Part shown: piece after piece, positions 54,120 through 63,944 of the stretch | How the letters are laid out: each line of letters begins with the position of its first letter | Position numbering within the stretch: position 1 is the stretch's first letter | From: Candidatus Arcticimaribacter forsetii | Lineage (GTDB): Bacteria > Bacteroidota > Bacteroidia > Flavobacteriales > Flavobacteriaceae | Assembly: GCF_910589745.1 (NCBI RefSeq) | Contig: NZ_OU342399.1 | Coordinates: 1,381,001-1,445,000 of the forward strand | Reading direction: 5' to 3' | DNA: 64,000 nt | The notes under the pieces: generated by a model | Told to the model about the DNA's origin: nothing | The model's database searches: none | Seen by the model: only the letters and a program-made list of their open reading frames with translations | Program-made: the position numbers and the translations under genes

Positions 54120-55796
54120 ATGAATAAATTTTCAAGAAACTGCTTAGGTGTTTTTCTTATTTTGATATCCATTAGTACTAGCGCGCAAAAAACAGTTCCG
54201 CCCTTGGACATTCCACTGCTTCTTTCAGGTAATTTTGGGGAACTAAGAGGAAGTCATTTCCATGCCGGCTTAGATATTAAAACGCAAGGACGACAAGGGT
54301 TTCCAGTAAGAAGTATACAAAATGGAAGTATACGTCGGATAAGAGTTTCTGTATCTGGATATGGAAAAGCAATTTATATTGATCATCCAGACGGGACCAC
54401 TTCGGTGTATGCACACTTGAAAAATTTCTCCCCTAGGATTGAAAAGATAATTAAAAACAAGCAATATGAAAGTGAACGGTTTTTAATCCAAAGCTATTAT
54501 AAACTCAATGAATTAAATGTTAAACAAGGTGAGGTAATAGGATACTCTGGAAATACAGGGGGATCACTTGGACCTCATTTACATTTTGAACTACGTAATT
54601 CGGAATTACAATTACCCCTAAACCCATTAAGATTGAAGTATGACATTAAAGACACTCAACGTCCGGTAATTCAAGATTTATATGTTTATGATCTTGAAAA
54701 GGATAAAAGCATTAAAAAGAAAAAACTTAGAATTACTCGAAAAAATGACAGTACGTATACAACTTCAAACCAAAAGTGGTTTGGCTCAAAAGGAATTGGT
54801 ATCCGAATGTACGATCGTCAAGATCTAAGTTATAACAAGAATGGTATTTATAAAGTTTTAGTTCGACTAAACGGAAAAGAAATGATACAATACACTTTTG
54901 ATCGTATTAGTTTCGACGACAGTAAATACATAAGTACGTTAATTGATTATAAAACTTATGTTGAAGAGGGTTTTAGAATTCAAAAACTGTTTAGAAACCT
55001 CCCTTATGATTTCAGCTTTATTTCTGAGAATGCTCCAAACGGAATACTAAACTTCGAAACGGGTCGCTCGTATCAACTTGAAATAATGCTTGAGGATTAT
55101 CATGGGAATAAAACTTTTGTGGAAAGTTTCATCGAAGGAAAAGAAGAACCGTTCAAAAGATTTAATGAAACTAAAAAAGAAAATATAGTCAAACCAGAGT
55201 TAGATTATCTTTTTCAGTTAAAAAACAAAGAAGTTTATTTACCTAAAAACACCTTTTTTGAACCAGTTGATTTTGAAATAAAAGAAACTAAAGACAGTTT
55301 GTATTTAGGTTCTAATTCAGATGCAATTCAAAATACTTTTACAATTGAGTTTGATTCTCCAAAAATTGATTCCACAAAAACAAACCCTTGGGGTATTGCT
55401 CGAATAAATAAAAAAGGAAAAGCTGAGTATGTATTCTCAAAATTGAAAGAAGGGAAACTTATTACTAAAAGTGGCATACCTGGAACTTATTTCCTCGCAA
55501 AGGATAGTATTGGACCAACCATAAAACCTCTTAACTTTAAACCAAATCAATGGCTTAGTAATTATTCTTTTTTAAAATTAAAAATTGAAGATGACTTCTC
55601 CGGAATCAAAAAATATAGAGGCACAATAAATGATCGCTGGATATTACTAGAACACGAACCTAAAAATAAAACCATAATCTACAATTTTGAAGATCTCGTG
55701 TTTAAAGATGCTAAACTTGATTTTAAATTAACAGTTGAAGACAATCAGGGGAACATAAGTACCTTCGAAACTTCTATATTTAGGAAACCTAACTAA
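54120..55796 (+). CDS. M23 family metallopeptidase (LytM-like)
   Basis: 558 residues, signal peptide ending STSAQ. LytM zinc site: HFHAGLDIKTQGRQGFPV, DHPDGTTSVYAHL and GPHLHFELRN, all ligands present, so probably an active peptidoglycan endopeptidase. About 350 residues of beta-rich C-terminal domain follow (YQLEIMLEDYHGNKTF, IKKYRGTINDRWILLE), typical of flavobacterial members. Convergent to the cysteine desulfurase gene. Confidence 0.9.
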   Translation: MNKFSRNCLGVFLILISISTSAQKTVPPLDIPLLLSGNFGELRGSHFHAGLDIKTQGRQGFPVRSIQNGSIRRIRVSVSGYGKAIYIDHPDGTTSVYAHLKNFSPRIEKIIKNKQYESERFLIQSYYKLNELNVKQGEVIGYSGNTGGSLGPHLHFELRNSELQLPLNPLRLKYDIKDTQRPVIQDLYVYDLEKDKSIKKKKLRITRKNDSTYTTSNQKWFGSKGIGIRMYDRQDLSYNKNGIYKVLVRLNGKEMIQYTFDRISFDDSKYISTLIDYKTYVEEGFRIQKLFRNLPYDFSFISENAPNGILNFETGRSYQLEIMLEDYHGNKTFVESFIEGKEEPFKRFNETKKENIVKPELDYLFQLKNKEVYLPKNTFFEPVDFEIKETKDSLYLGSNSDAIQNTFTIEFDSPKIDSTKTNPWGIARINKKGKAEYVFSKLKEGKLITKSGIPGTYFLAKDSIGPTIKPLNFKPNQWLSNYSFLKLKIEDDFSGIKKYRGTINDRWILLEHEPKNKTIIYNFEDLVFKDAKLDFKLTVEDNQGNISTFETSIFRKPN

Positions 55797-55804
55797 TAGA
55801 AAAA

Positions 55805-56956
55805 TTACTCTTCAATAAAGGAACAAAGTGTTTCAACCAAATAGTCTATTTCTTCTTTTGTGTTGAAAATAGAAAATGAAAAACGAAGGGAAGGTTTTGA
55901 TTTGTGTTCTTGAGGTAAAACTTGATCCAATACATGGGATCCTTTGAGGCTCCCTGACTGACAAGCACTCCCTTTTGAACATGAAATTCCTTTTAGGTCT
56001 AGATGAAAATTAAGTAATTCAGCTTTACTTTTTTGAACTGGTAACGCAACATTAATCAAGGTAAAAGTACTGTGTTCTAAATCTGAGCAACAACCGTTAA
56101 AATGAATTCCTGGCAAGGAAGATTTCAATTGACTTATAGCATAGGACTTTAGATCTCTAATGTAACCTTGCTCTTCTTCTAATTTTGAATAAGCAATTTC
56201 TAAAGCCTTCGCCATTCCAACAATATTATGAACAGATTCTGTTCCAGCACGAAGACCTCTTTCTTGGGAACCACCCATAATAAATGGATTCAAACCTGAA
56301 TTCTGTCTTATAAACGAAAAACCAACTCCTTTGGGTCCATGAAACTTATGAGCTGCTGCTGACAAGAAATCAATTTGTACCTTTTCTAAATCAATGCTGT
56401 AATGACCAACTCCCTGAACGGCATCGGTATGGAACAATGCATTATGGGATTTACAAGAATTAGAAACACGTTTTAGGTCAAGTATACTTCCTATTTCATT
56501 ATTTACATGCATTAAACTCACTAGTTTTTTTGAGTCATCTGCAACAAGTAAACGGTCTAGATCCTCGTAATCTACCATTCCATCAGAATTGGTTTTAACA
56601 TAAATAACCTGAGCTAAGTTATGTTCTACCAGAAAATCTACAGCATGAATTATAGCATGATGCTCAATCTTGGAGGTTATTACTGTTTGTATTCCTAAAT
56701 CACGAACTGCGCACTGCAAAAACATATTATCTGATTCAGTTCCCCCAGAGGTAAAAATAATCTCTTGAGGTTTTACATTAAAATGTCTAGCAATACTTTT
56801 TCTAGCAGTTTCTATTTGTGTTTTTGCCGAACGCCCAAAAGAATGTGTTGAGGATGGATTTCCGTATGTATTCAACAATACATCATGCATTACATCAACA
56901 ACTTCCTTCCTAAGAGGAGTTGTTGCAGCATTGTCAAAATAAACAGACCGTTCCAT
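55805..56956 (-). CDS. Cysteine desulfurase (NifS/IscS-like)
   Basis: 383 residues, PLP enzyme that takes sulfur from cysteine for Fe-S and thio groups. VYFDNAATTPL at the start, FTSGGTESDN, PLP Lys in SAAAHKFHGPKG, and the mobile-loop Cys in CSKGSACQSGS. Group I type. Its gene lies 12 bases after rocD on the same strand. No scaffold genes are near; Fe-S photolyase and other Fe-S proteins in the genome need it or a paralogue. Confidence 0.92.
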   Translation of the reverse strand: MERSVYFDNAATTPLRKEVVDVMHDVLLNTYGNPSSTHSFGRSAKTQIETARKSIARHFNVKPQEIIFTSGGTESDNMFLQCAVRDLGIQTVITSKIEHHAIIHAVDFLVEHNLAQVIYVKTNSDGMVDYEDLDRLLVADDSKKLVSLMHVNNEIGSILDLKRVSNSCKSHNALFHTDAVQGVGHYSIDLEKVQIDFLSAAAHKFHGPKGVGFSFIRQNSGLNPFIMGGSQERGLRAGTESVHNIVGMAKALEIAYSKLEEEQGYIRDLKSYAISQLKSSLPGIHFNGCCSDLEHSTFTLINVALPVQKSKAELLNFHLDLKGISCSKGSACQSGSLKGSHVLDQVLPQEHKSKPSLRFSFSIFNTKEEIDYLVETLCSFIEE

Positions 56957-56968
56957 TAAATTCTTTTA

Positions 56969-58252
56969 TTATGGTTCAAACTCTTGAAGAACCGAAGTGA
57001 TTATTTCAACGCAATCTAATAATTGTTCTTCTGTCATTACTAAAGGAGGTGCAAAACGAATTATATTTCCATGGGTAGGTTTCGCTAATAAACCTTGATC
57101 TCGAAGACGTAAACAAATATTCCATGCGGTTTTACTTTCTTCAGTATCATTGATTAATATGGCATTTAGCAAACCTCGCCCACGAACTAAATTAACAATA
57201 GAACTACCCAAAATATACTCGGTCATTTTAGCTCTAAAAATTTTACCTAATTTACGAGCATTTTGAGTTAATTTTTCTTCCCGTATTACCCCTAATGCAG
57301 TCTTTGCTACAGAAACACCAAGAGGATTACCTCCAAAAGTGCTTCCGTGTTGCCCCGGCTGAATGACATCCATTATAGCTCGATCTGCTAACACTGCAGA
57401 GACTGGGTAAACTCCTCCACTTAATGCTTTCCCTAAAATCAATAAATCAGGACGTACATAAGTAGCTTCTTGTTTTTCGCAATTTGACTCACAAGTACAA
57501 TTTCCACACACTGCTAAAAGGGCTCCTGTTCTTCCAATTCCAGTTTGAATTTCATCAGCAATTAACAGCACGTTGTGTTTTTTGCAAACAGCTTTTGCTT
57601 TTGCAATAAAATCGTCGTCTGGTGTGTAAACACCTGCCTCACCCTGAATTGGTTCGACTAAAAAGCCAGCAATATTTGGGTTTTCTTGTAAAACTTTATC
57701 TAATGCCTCTACATCATTGTACGGAATGTTTATAAATCCTCCGGTATGAGGACCAAAATGATCTTTTGAGCCAGCATCTGAAGAGAAAGATATTATCGTT
57801 GTTGTTCTCCCGTGAAAGTTATTATCACAAACTACAATTTGTGCCTGTCCTTCAGGTATCCCTTTAACGGTGTGTCCCCATTTTCTAGTAATTTTAATTG
57901 CAGTCTCTACTCCTTCAGCACCAGTATTCATTGGCAATAGACTTTCAAAACCAAAATAGTCGGTAGTGTATTCCATGTACTCACCTAAACGATTGTTATG
58001 AAAAGCCCTAGAAGTTAATGTTAATGTTGAGGCTTGATTTTTAAGAGTATCAATAATCTTAGGATGACAATGTCCTTGGTTTACAGCTGAATATGCCGAC
58101 AAGAAATCGTAATATTTCTTACCCTCTACATCCCATAAATATACTCCTTCTCCTTTTGCAAGAACAACTGGAAGTGGATGATAATCTTTAGCTCCGTGTT
58201 GTTTTTCTAAATCTAAATAATAATTTGAATTTTTGTGATTTACAGACTCCAT
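56969..58252 (-). CDS. rocD: Ornithine--oxo-acid transaminase
   Basis: 427 residues. Class III aminotransferase: [57 protein letters not shown] and the PLP Lys in [20 protein letters not shown] Cys-rich insert ([13 protein letters not shown]) lies between the Asp and Lys motifs; it is found in flavobacterial members and may bind a metal. Converts ornithine to glutamate semialdehyde. Confidence 0.93.
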   Translation of the reverse strand: MESVNHKNSNYYLDLEKQHGAKDYHPLPVVLAKGEGVYLWDVEGKKYYDFLSAYSAVNQGHCHPKIIDTLKNQASTLTLTSRAFHNNRLGEYMEYTTDYFGFESLLPMNTGAEGVETAIKITRKWGHTVKGIPEGQAQIVVCDNNFHGRTTTIISFSSDAGSKDHFGPHTGGFINIPYNDVEALDKVLQENPNIAGFLVEPIQGEAGVYTPDDDFIAKAKAVCKKHNVLLIADEIQTGIGRTGALLAVCGNCTCESNCEKQEATYVRPDLLILGKALSGGVYPVSAVLADRAIMDVIQPGQHGSTFGGNPLGVSVAKTALGVIREEKLTQNARKLGKIFRAKMTEYILGSSIVNLVRGRGLLNAILINDTEESKTAWNICLRLRDQGLLAKPTHGNIIRFAPPLVMTEEQLLDCVEIITSVLQEFEP

Positions 58253-58394
58253 ATTAAAGTTTTAATCGTTATTTAATACAAATTCCTTCTTGTTTTGGGG
58301 GAGAGAAATCATCCTTCACAAACTTACAATTTATCTTATAAAAAAAAATAAATCTTGTTGAATAATTCTGTTGCCAAAACAGTTTATAAAACCT

Positions 58395-58402
58395 TATTTT
58401 TG
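58395..58402 (+). promoter_or_regulatory. -7 box of the rlmD operon, close to the ATG
   Basis: TATTTTTG, with a TTG at 58371-58373 at 21-base spacing. It ends 4 bases before ATG 58407, so the transcript would start at or next to the start codon. Rules out the TTG start at 58371. Confidence 0.5.
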
Positions 58403-58406
58403 TCTC

Positions 58407-59813
58407 ATGGGAAGACGCAATAAAAACCAACTATTCGAAGGCGTAAAGGTCGTTGATACGGCTTCAAAAGGTAAATCTGTTGCTAAGACAGATGACGGAG
58501 CTATTATATTTTTAACAAGTGGAGTGCCCGGAGATGTGGTAGACATAAGCACCTACAAAAAAAGAAAAGGTTTTTACGAAGGTAATATTGTAAAATTTCA
58601 TAAATATTCTGAACACAGAACAGAACCAGTTTGCGAACATTTTGGCGTGTGTGGCGGTTGTAAATGGCAACATATGAAATATGATTCTCAGCTTATTTTT
58701 AAACAAAAAGAAGTCACTGAGAATTTAAAAAGAATTGGCGGAATAGAACTTCCTGAGCTTGAACCAATCCTTTCGGTTGAAAATCCATATTGGTATAGAA
58801 ATAAAATGGAATTTTCTTTTTCAAATCAAAGATGGCTTACGAAGGAAGAAGTTGAATCAGGTGTTGACATTAATCGTAATGCTTTAGGGTTCCATAAACC
58901 CGGAATGTGGGACAAAATTGTAGACGTTAATGAGTGTCATCTTCAAGCAGACCCTTCAAATGAAATCAGAAATTTTATTCGTTCGTATGCACTTGAAAAT
59001 GAAATAGCCTTTTTTGATCCAAAAAACAAAGCTGGTTTTCTAAGAAGTTTAATGATCCGCACAACTTCTACCAAAGAAGTAATGATTGTTCTTCAAATAT
59101 TTAATAAAAATGAAAAACTATTAGTTCCACTGCTTGATGCTGTTGCAGAAAAATTTCCTGCCATTACCTCTATCCAATATGTAATTAACGAAAAAGCTAA
59201 TGATACAATATATGATCAAGAAATAATATGTTATGGAGGAACAGATTTCATAACTGAAGTTATGGAGGAATTGCAGTTCAAAATAACGGCTAAATCTTTT
59301 TATCAAACAAACTCACTTCAAGCATATGAGTTGTATAAAGTGGTTCGAGAATTAGCAAATCTTCAAGGAGATGAATTGGTCTATGATTTATATACAGGAA
59401 CTGGAACCATAGCTCAATTTATTGCTCAAAAAGCAAAAAAAGTTGTTGGTGTAGATGTTGTTCCTGATTCGATTAATGCTGCTAAGGCTAATGCAATTCA
59501 TAATAAAATTGACAATGTATTTTTTGAGACTGGAGATATGAAAGCAATTTTTACAGAAGATTTTATAACTCGACATGGAAAAGCCTCGGTTGTCATAACA
59601 GATCCACCACGCGATGGGATGCATAAAGATGTTGTTAATCAACTTTTAGAACTTAGTCCAGATAGCATCGTATATGTGAGCTGTAATAGTGCAACCCAAG
59701 CAAGGGATTTATCTTTAATGAAAGCTAAATACAACGTTGTAGCCTCTCAAGCTGTAGATATGTTTCCCCAAACTCATCATGTAGAAAATGTTGTACTTTT
59801 GAAAAAGATATGA
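58407..59813 (+). CDS. rlmD: 23S rRNA (uracil(1939)-C(5))-methyltransferase RlmD
   Basis: 468 residues from ATG 58407. N-terminal TRAM-like domain (GKSVAKTDDGAIIFLTSGVP), the four-Cys Fe-S motif (CEHFGVCGGCKWQHM, later NECH), SAM site YDLYTGTGTIAQFIA, and the catalytic VYVSCNSATQARDL. Methylates U1939 of 23S rRNA in E. coli; the RumA/RlmD split is by similarity. Overlaps the DUF6452 gene by 4 bases (ATGATGA). Confidence 0.92.
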   Translation: MGRRNKNQLFEGVKVVDTASKGKSVAKTDDGAIIFLTSGVPGDVVDISTYKKRKGFYEGNIVKFHKYSEHRTEPVCEHFGVCGGCKWQHMKYDSQLIFKQKEVTENLKRIGGIELPELEPILSVENPYWYRNKMEFSFSNQRWLTKEEVESGVDINRNALGFHKPGMWDKIVDVNECHLQADPSNEIRNFIRSYALENEIAFFDPKNKAGFLRSLMIRTTSTKEVMIVLQIFNKNEKLLVPLLDAVAEKFPAITSIQYVINEKANDTIYDQEIICYGGTDFITEVMEELQFKITAKSFYQTNSLQAYELYKVVRELANLQGDELVYDLYTGTGTIAQFIAQKAKKVVGVDVVPDSINAAKANAIHNKIDNVFFETGDMKAIFTEDFITRHGKASVVITDPPRDGMHKDVVNQLLELSPDSIVYVSCNSATQARDLSLMKAKYNVVASQAVDMFPQTHHVENVVLLKKI

Positions 59814-60307
59814 TGAAAACTAAAATTGCTCCTTTCCTTCTGATTCTCATCTACAGTATAATTGTAGGATGCGAGAAAGATGATATCTGTTTAATAGAAA
59901 CCCCCAGCACCCCACAACTAGTTGTTCGTTTGTTTGACAAGGATAATAGAAATGAATACAAGGCGGCTAATAACATTATAGTTTATGGTGTTGGAAACGA
60001 AGATCCATTGATGACTATAAATTCAGACTCTCTTGCGCTTCCCTTAAAGGTTCAAAGTGCTTTTACTCAATATGCGTTTGTTCTACCCAGTAGCACTGTC
60101 AGTTCAACTGTTTCCGATACACTACAATTTAATTATGGTCGCTTTGATGAATACATAAATAGAGCTTGTGGTTATCGAGCTAATTTTACTTTAAACGAGA
60201 ACGTAATATCATATCCTATTAATGCACCTTTATGGATTGAATCTTTTGAAATATTAATTGACACTGTTTCCAATGAACAACAAGCACACTTGGCTATTTA
60301 TCATTAG
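59810..60307 (+). CDS. DUF6452 lipoprotein
   Basis: 165 residues. Lipoprotein signal KIAPFLLILIYSIIVGC, then CEKDDICLIETPSTPQLVVR, the start of the DUF6452 family. No known role. Its start overlaps the rlmD stop; its 3' end overlaps the DUF6048 gene by 35 bases, so the three genes form one operon. The rlmD-DUF6452-DUF6048 order is usual in Flavobacteriaceae. Confidence 0.85.
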   Translation: MMKTKIAPFLLILIYSIIVGCEKDDICLIETPSTPQLVVRLFDKDNRNEYKAANNIIVYGVGNEDPLMTINSDSLALPLKVQSAFTQYAFVLPSSTVSSTVSDTLQFNYGRFDEYINRACGYRANFTLNENVISYPINAPLWIESFEILIDTVSNEQQAHLAIYH

Positions 60308-61004
60308 CATACTGTTTTTGAGCTGGTTTACAGTAGCTCAAGAAAGCAATGTTTTAGAAATAAAAAAAGAACCTAAAACCTATGCACTTCGTGCAGGAAT
60401 TGATCTATATAAACCTATACGCTCCCAATTTGACTCAAACTTTCAAGGTCTTGAAGTCGTAGCAGATCTTAAGATCAAAGAAAACATTTATATTGCTACA
60501 GAAATTGGAAATGAAAAAGCTACAATACAAGCCGAGGAATTAAATTTCACAGCAACCGGAAGCTATATCAAACTTGGAGTAGATTATAATATGTACAAAA
60601 ACTGGGCAGGAATGAACAACGATGTTTATCTCGGAATTCGTTATGCTAGAAGCATACATACCCAGACTTTAAACGATTATTTAGTTTATATAACCCATCA
60701 TTATTGGGATACTCCAAGAACTACATCTGGGTTTGCAAACGGTGAAAAAGAAACTTTAAGTTCTGGTTGGATGGAAATTGTTTTTGGAACGAAAGTTCAA
60801 CTCAACTCAAAATTCTTTTTAGGAATCAGTCTTAGGATGCATCGAATGATAACAAACCCACAACCTACCAATTTCGGCAACTTACATGTTCCTGGTTTCA
60901 ATAAAGTAACCGATGAAAATAATTTCGGTGCAAGTTTCAATTATACTCTAACTTATTCGCTTCCGTTTAGGTTAAAAAAATCTAAAGTTCCCGAGGATCT
61001 TTAA
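60273..61004 (+). CDS. DUF6048 outer-membrane beta-barrel-like protein
   Basis: 243 residues from ATG 60273, which starts the signal peptide (MNNKHTWLFIISILFLSW). Alternating hydrophobic strands (ALRAGIDLYKPIRS, IKENIYIATEIGNEKA, GSYIKLGVDYNMYKN, DVYLGIRYARSIHT) suggest an 8- to 10-strand barrel. Partner of the DUF6452 lipoprotein by the 35-base overlap. Function unknown. Its end overlaps the small membrane gene on the other strand by 23 bases. Confidence 0.83.
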   Translation: MNNKHTWLFIISILFLSWFTVAQESNVLEIKKEPKTYALRAGIDLYKPIRSQFDSNFQGLEVVADLKIKENIYIATEIGNEKATIQAEELNFTATGSYIKLGVDYNMYKNWAGMNNDVYLGIRYARSIHTQTLNDYLVYITHHYWDTPRTTSGFANGEKETLSSGWMEIVFGTKVQLNSKFFLGISLRMHRMITNPQPTNFGNLHVPGFNKVTDENNFGASFNYTLTYSLPFRLKKSKVPEDL

Positions 61005-61203
61005 ATAATGGTATTTTGACATACAATTTACCTTTTTCAACTAGAAATTTTGGTGAGAAAACACTTGCCAATAATGCTGAAAAGGCTATTAAAGGAATAT
61101 ATGACAGTTGAAGAAACGTGCCTATAATTGTTTTTATAATTAAAAATAAAAATCCGAAACACAATAAATTAAAAAGTAAGGCTTTTGTTTTTATATTAAT
61201 CAT
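60982..61203 (-). CDS. Small membrane protein
   Basis: 73 residues with two hydrophobic segments (ALLFNLLCFGFLFLIIKTII and SYIPLIAFSALLASVF) and a basic tail (KLYVKIPLFKDPREL). The ATG overlaps the stop of the methyltransferase gene (ATGA), so it is probably translated after it. No family I can name; similar short proteins accompany this methyltransferase in flavobacteria. Confidence 0.7.
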   Translation of the reverse strand: MINIKTKALLFNLLCFGFLFLIIKTIIGTFLQLSYIPLIAFSALLASVFSPKFLVEKGKLYVKIPLFKDPREL

Positions 61204-62366
61204 TCTTCTTTTTTTAGTTTATGAATTTTCTTGGTTCCTTTATAGATAGAGAAAAGAGAAAGTCTAGTTTCTAATTTCCCATTAAAGAGTTTTATTTTAC
61301 GAGAGGGACGAAGACCAACGTGTTTTAAGGCTTCCATATTGGCACTTATCATCCAGGCCTGAGTATCGGAATACTTTTGCTTTAAAGTATCCCCTATTTC
61401 AGAATAAAAAAGATTCATGTCGCCTTCTAATCGTTCCCCGTATGGTGGATTGGTAACAATATGCAATGGACGGTCAGTTTCTTTCTCAGAATAAAGGAAA
61501 TTATTTTTTTCAATAGAAATAAATTCCTCCAAATTTGCATTTTTAATATTCTCTCTTGCTTTTTCAATAGCAGAAGGAGCTTTGTCAAAACCCGAAATTG
61601 TCCCAGCCAAACCACGTATTTTGCTTATTTGAGCTTCTTCAATTTTATAAAATAATTCTTCATCCCAATCATTCCATTTTTCAAAAGCAAATTCCTTTCT
61701 ATTAATATTGGCAGGAATATTACAGGCAAGCATTGCTGCCTCAATTAGAATGGTTCCACTACCACACATAGGATCCAAAAAATCAACAGTTTGATCCCAC
61801 CCTGACAGTAAAATTATACCTGCAGCTAACACCTCGTTAAGGGGTGCTATATTTGTAGCGGTTCTATAGCCACGGTGATGTAAAGAACTTCCTGAACTAT
61901 CTAAAGAAATAGTACAAATATCTTTATCTATGTGTACATTAATACGTACATCTGGATGATCTAAATTAACGTCTGGGCGTTTCCCAGTATCTGCTCTAAA
62001 TCGGTCAACTATTGCGTCTTTAGTTTTTTGAGAAACATAAAGAGAATGTGTGAAATTTTCTCCAAACACAACACTGTCAATTGCTAAAGAGTTCTTAGTA
62101 CTTAAATAATTTATCCAATCGAAGTCATAAACCATATTATAAAGCTCATGCTCATTGGTAACTCGAGCAGTATGAATAGGCTTTAAAATTTTCAAAGCCG
62201 TTCTTAAACTCAAATTAGCTTTATACATAAACCCTTTATCTCCAACAAAATGAACGATTCGATTACCTTGTTCAACTTCTTGAGCCCCCAGATTTTTAAG
62301 CTCTTCAGCTAATAATCCTTCCATTCCGTAGAATGTTTTTGCCAACATTTTAAAATTACCTTCCAT
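61200..62366 (-). CDS. THUMP domain class I SAM-dependent RNA methyltransferase (RlmL-like)
   Basis: 388 residues from ATG 62366 (MEGNFKMLAKTFYGMEGLLA). A longer frame to 62438 runs through the -7 box and is rejected. THUMP region (NEHELYNMVYDFDWINYL), then SAM site DPMCGSGTILIEAA and the NPPY motif (IVTNPPYGERL), which marks N-methylation of a purine base. Similar to the N-terminal RlmL unit, which makes m2G2445 in 23S rRNA; target inferred. Confidence 0.88.
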   Translation of the reverse strand: MEGNFKMLAKTFYGMEGLLAEELKNLGAQEVEQGNRIVHFVGDKGFMYKANLSLRTALKILKPIHTARVTNEHELYNMVYDFDWINYLSTKNSLAIDSVVFGENFTHSLYVSQKTKDAIVDRFRADTGKRPDVNLDHPDVRINVHIDKDICTISLDSSGSSLHHRGYRTATNIAPLNEVLAAGIILLSGWDQTVDFLDPMCGSGTILIEAAMLACNIPANINRKEFAFEKWNDWDEELFYKIEEAQISKIRGLAGTISGFDKAPSAIEKARENIKNANLEEFISIEKNNFLYSEKETDRPLHIVTNPPYGERLEGDMNLFYSEIGDTLKQKYSDTQAWMISANMEALKHVGLRPSRKIKLFNGKLETRLSLFSIYKGTKKIHKLKKEE

Positions 62367-62384
62367 ACCCCTTTTAATTGCTGT

Positions 62385-62403
62385 CAAAAATAGCTTAATT
62401 TTG
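62385..62403. promoter_or_regulatory. Overlapping divergent promoters of the RNA methyltransferase and ZIP genes
   Basis: Minus strand: TATTTTTG (62392 to 62385), 19 bases before ATG 62366. Plus strand: TAATTTTG (62396-62403), 38 bases before the ZIP ATG 62442. The two -7 boxes are 3 bases apart. Confidence 0.5.
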
Positions 62404-62441
62404 CACAATAAACGAAGGGAATTGATACCTTCATACATATT

Positions 62442-63113
62442 ATGCAGCTATCCTTATTATTACCCTTTATTGCAGTTTATTTTGGTGCTGCTATTGCATT
62501 AATTCTACGTCCAAAAAAAATGACAGAATTAAAGTTGATTCTGTCCTTTAGCGGTTCGTTTCTATTATCAATCATCGTCATTAATTTATTGCCCCATTTA
62601 TTTGAAGATAATAATTCAAATCCTGGAATATGGATCATGGTAGGTATTGTCATTCAAATATTGCTTGAATTGTTTTCTAAAGGAGCAGAACATGGTCATA
62701 CACACACAAATAAAACAAACCAGCTGCCCTGGGTACTCATTATAAGTTTATGTATTCATGCCTTTATGGAGGGTATGCCATTAAACGATCAGCCGGAACT
62801 ATTATTAGGAATAATGATACATAAATTACCCATAGGAATTGTAATGACTTTACTCTTATGGGAAACTAACACTCCTAAAATTCAAAAAATTATAGCACTA
62901 TTTATTTTTGCTGCAATGACTCCTATAGGTGGAATAGTTAAAGAAAATCTATTAAACTTTGAATCCATAACCAAAATAATTGATGCAGTAGTAGTTGGAA
63001 TCTTATTTCATATATCTACAACAATTCTTTTTGAAAGTTCCGCAGGTCATGTATTTAACAGCAGGAAATTTATCGCTATCATTTCGGGGATATTAGTTGC
63101 TGCTCTTCTTTAG
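62442..63113 (+). CDS. ZIP family metal transporter
   Basis: 223 residues, about eight hydrophobic segments. His-rich loop GAEHGHTHT after helix 3, and the metal path motifs HAFMEGMPL and IMIHKLPIG. Probable zinc or iron uptake. The His-to-Glu set in helices IV and V is complete. Followed by about 170 bases of AT-rich sequence without another gene up to the terminator. Confidence 0.88.
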   Translation: MQLSLLLPFIAVYFGAAIALILRPKKMTELKLILSFSGSFLLSIIVINLLPHLFEDNNSNPGIWIMVGIVIQILLELFSKGAEHGHTHTNKTNQLPWVLIISLCIHAFMEGMPLNDQPELLLGIMIHKLPIGIVMTLLLWETNTPKIQKIIALFIFAAMTPIGGIVKENLLNFESITKIIDAVVVGILFHISTTILFESSAGHVFNSRKFIAIISGILVAALL

Positions 63114-63280
63114 AGAAATTTGCCAGATATTACATTAAACCAACCAACTGTGCATTAATCATAGCCAGTTACAACAACTCATAGTGGGTTAAAGATTTAA
63201 ATATACCATATTTACAGTATCAAAAAAGATATTAAAAAATAAAAGTACATATTTGAATTTAACCTAGTTTATTTGTTTTT

Positions 63281-63316
63281 AAAAACCCTGCGAAGCCCCT
63301 TTCTGCAGGGTTTTTT
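63281..63316. terminator. Intrinsic terminator after the hemolysin III-type gene
   Basis: AAAAACCCTGC and GCAGGGTTTTTT with a 13-base loop. A- and T-runs on both sides allow use from either strand; it directly abuts the stop of the minus gene at 63315. Confidence 0.82.
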
Positions 63317-63944
63317 AGTTTGTATAAACTCTTAAAATTTCATTAATCATAAGAAAATGAAATAGGGCACCAAATAAAACAAAAACATGCCAAATGGCAT
63401 GCGTTTCTTTAATGGTTTTATTGGAATAAAAATAAACACCCGTTGTGTAGAAAAAACCACCAAGTGCCAAATATATTAATGCTAATGATGTAAAAGAATT
63501 AATTACAGAATCAATATCCAAAATAACCAACCACCCCATCCCTAAATACATAAATAAAGATATCTTTTCGAAACGACCTGTATAGAATATTTTAAAAATG
63601 GTTCCAAAAAAGACAATACACCAAACTCCTTTAAAAATTAAAATACCTGAAGATTCGTATAAAACAGTTAACGTTACCGGTGTATAACTCCCAGCAATTA
63701 AAAATAAGATAGCGATGTGATCAATTTTACGCCAAAATAATTTTTTATCACCAGAAACGGAATGGTAAATGGTAGATGAAGAAAACAAGAATATCAATGA
63801 AAAACAATAAACAATCAAAGCGAGAAAGATTCTTGGTTCGCTATAAGATTGATTATAAAAAAAATGAGCAGTACCCATAACACTTAAAACAATTCCCATT
63901 GCATGAGTAAAAACATTAAGTCGTTCTTCTTTTGGTATAATCAT
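63315..63944 (-). CDS. Hemolysin III (PAQR, YqfA-like) family membrane protein
   Basis: 209 residues with seven hydrophobic segments. PAQR motifs: EERLNVFTHAMG at the N-terminus, SSSTIYHSVSGDKK, WRKIDHIAILFLIAGSYTP and HAIWHVFVLFGALFHF; the His/Asp residues form a metal site in relatives. The hemolysin name is historic; a hydrolase or receptor-like role is open. ATG at 63944; the window ends 56 bases upstream. Confidence 0.9.
   Translation of the reverse strand: MIIPKEERLNVFTHAMGIVLSVMGTAHFFYNQSYSEPRIFLALIVYCFSLIFLFSSSTIYHSVSGDKKLFWRKIDHIAILFLIAGSYTPVTLTVLYESSGILIFKGVWCIVFFGTIFKIFYTGRFEKISLFMYLGMGWLVILDIDSVINSFTSLALIYLALGGFFYTTGVYFYSNKTIKETHAIWHVFVLFGALFHFLMINEILRVYTN

Noticed and set aside
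62367..62438. Upstream extension of the THUMP methyltransferase
   Set aside because: Crosses the -7 box at 62385-62392; ATG 62366 fits.
63114..63280. Possible small gene after the ZIP transporter
   Set aside because: No open frame with a start and a codon pattern like the neighbours; short direct repeats of AACTC/GTTA type are too weak to call.
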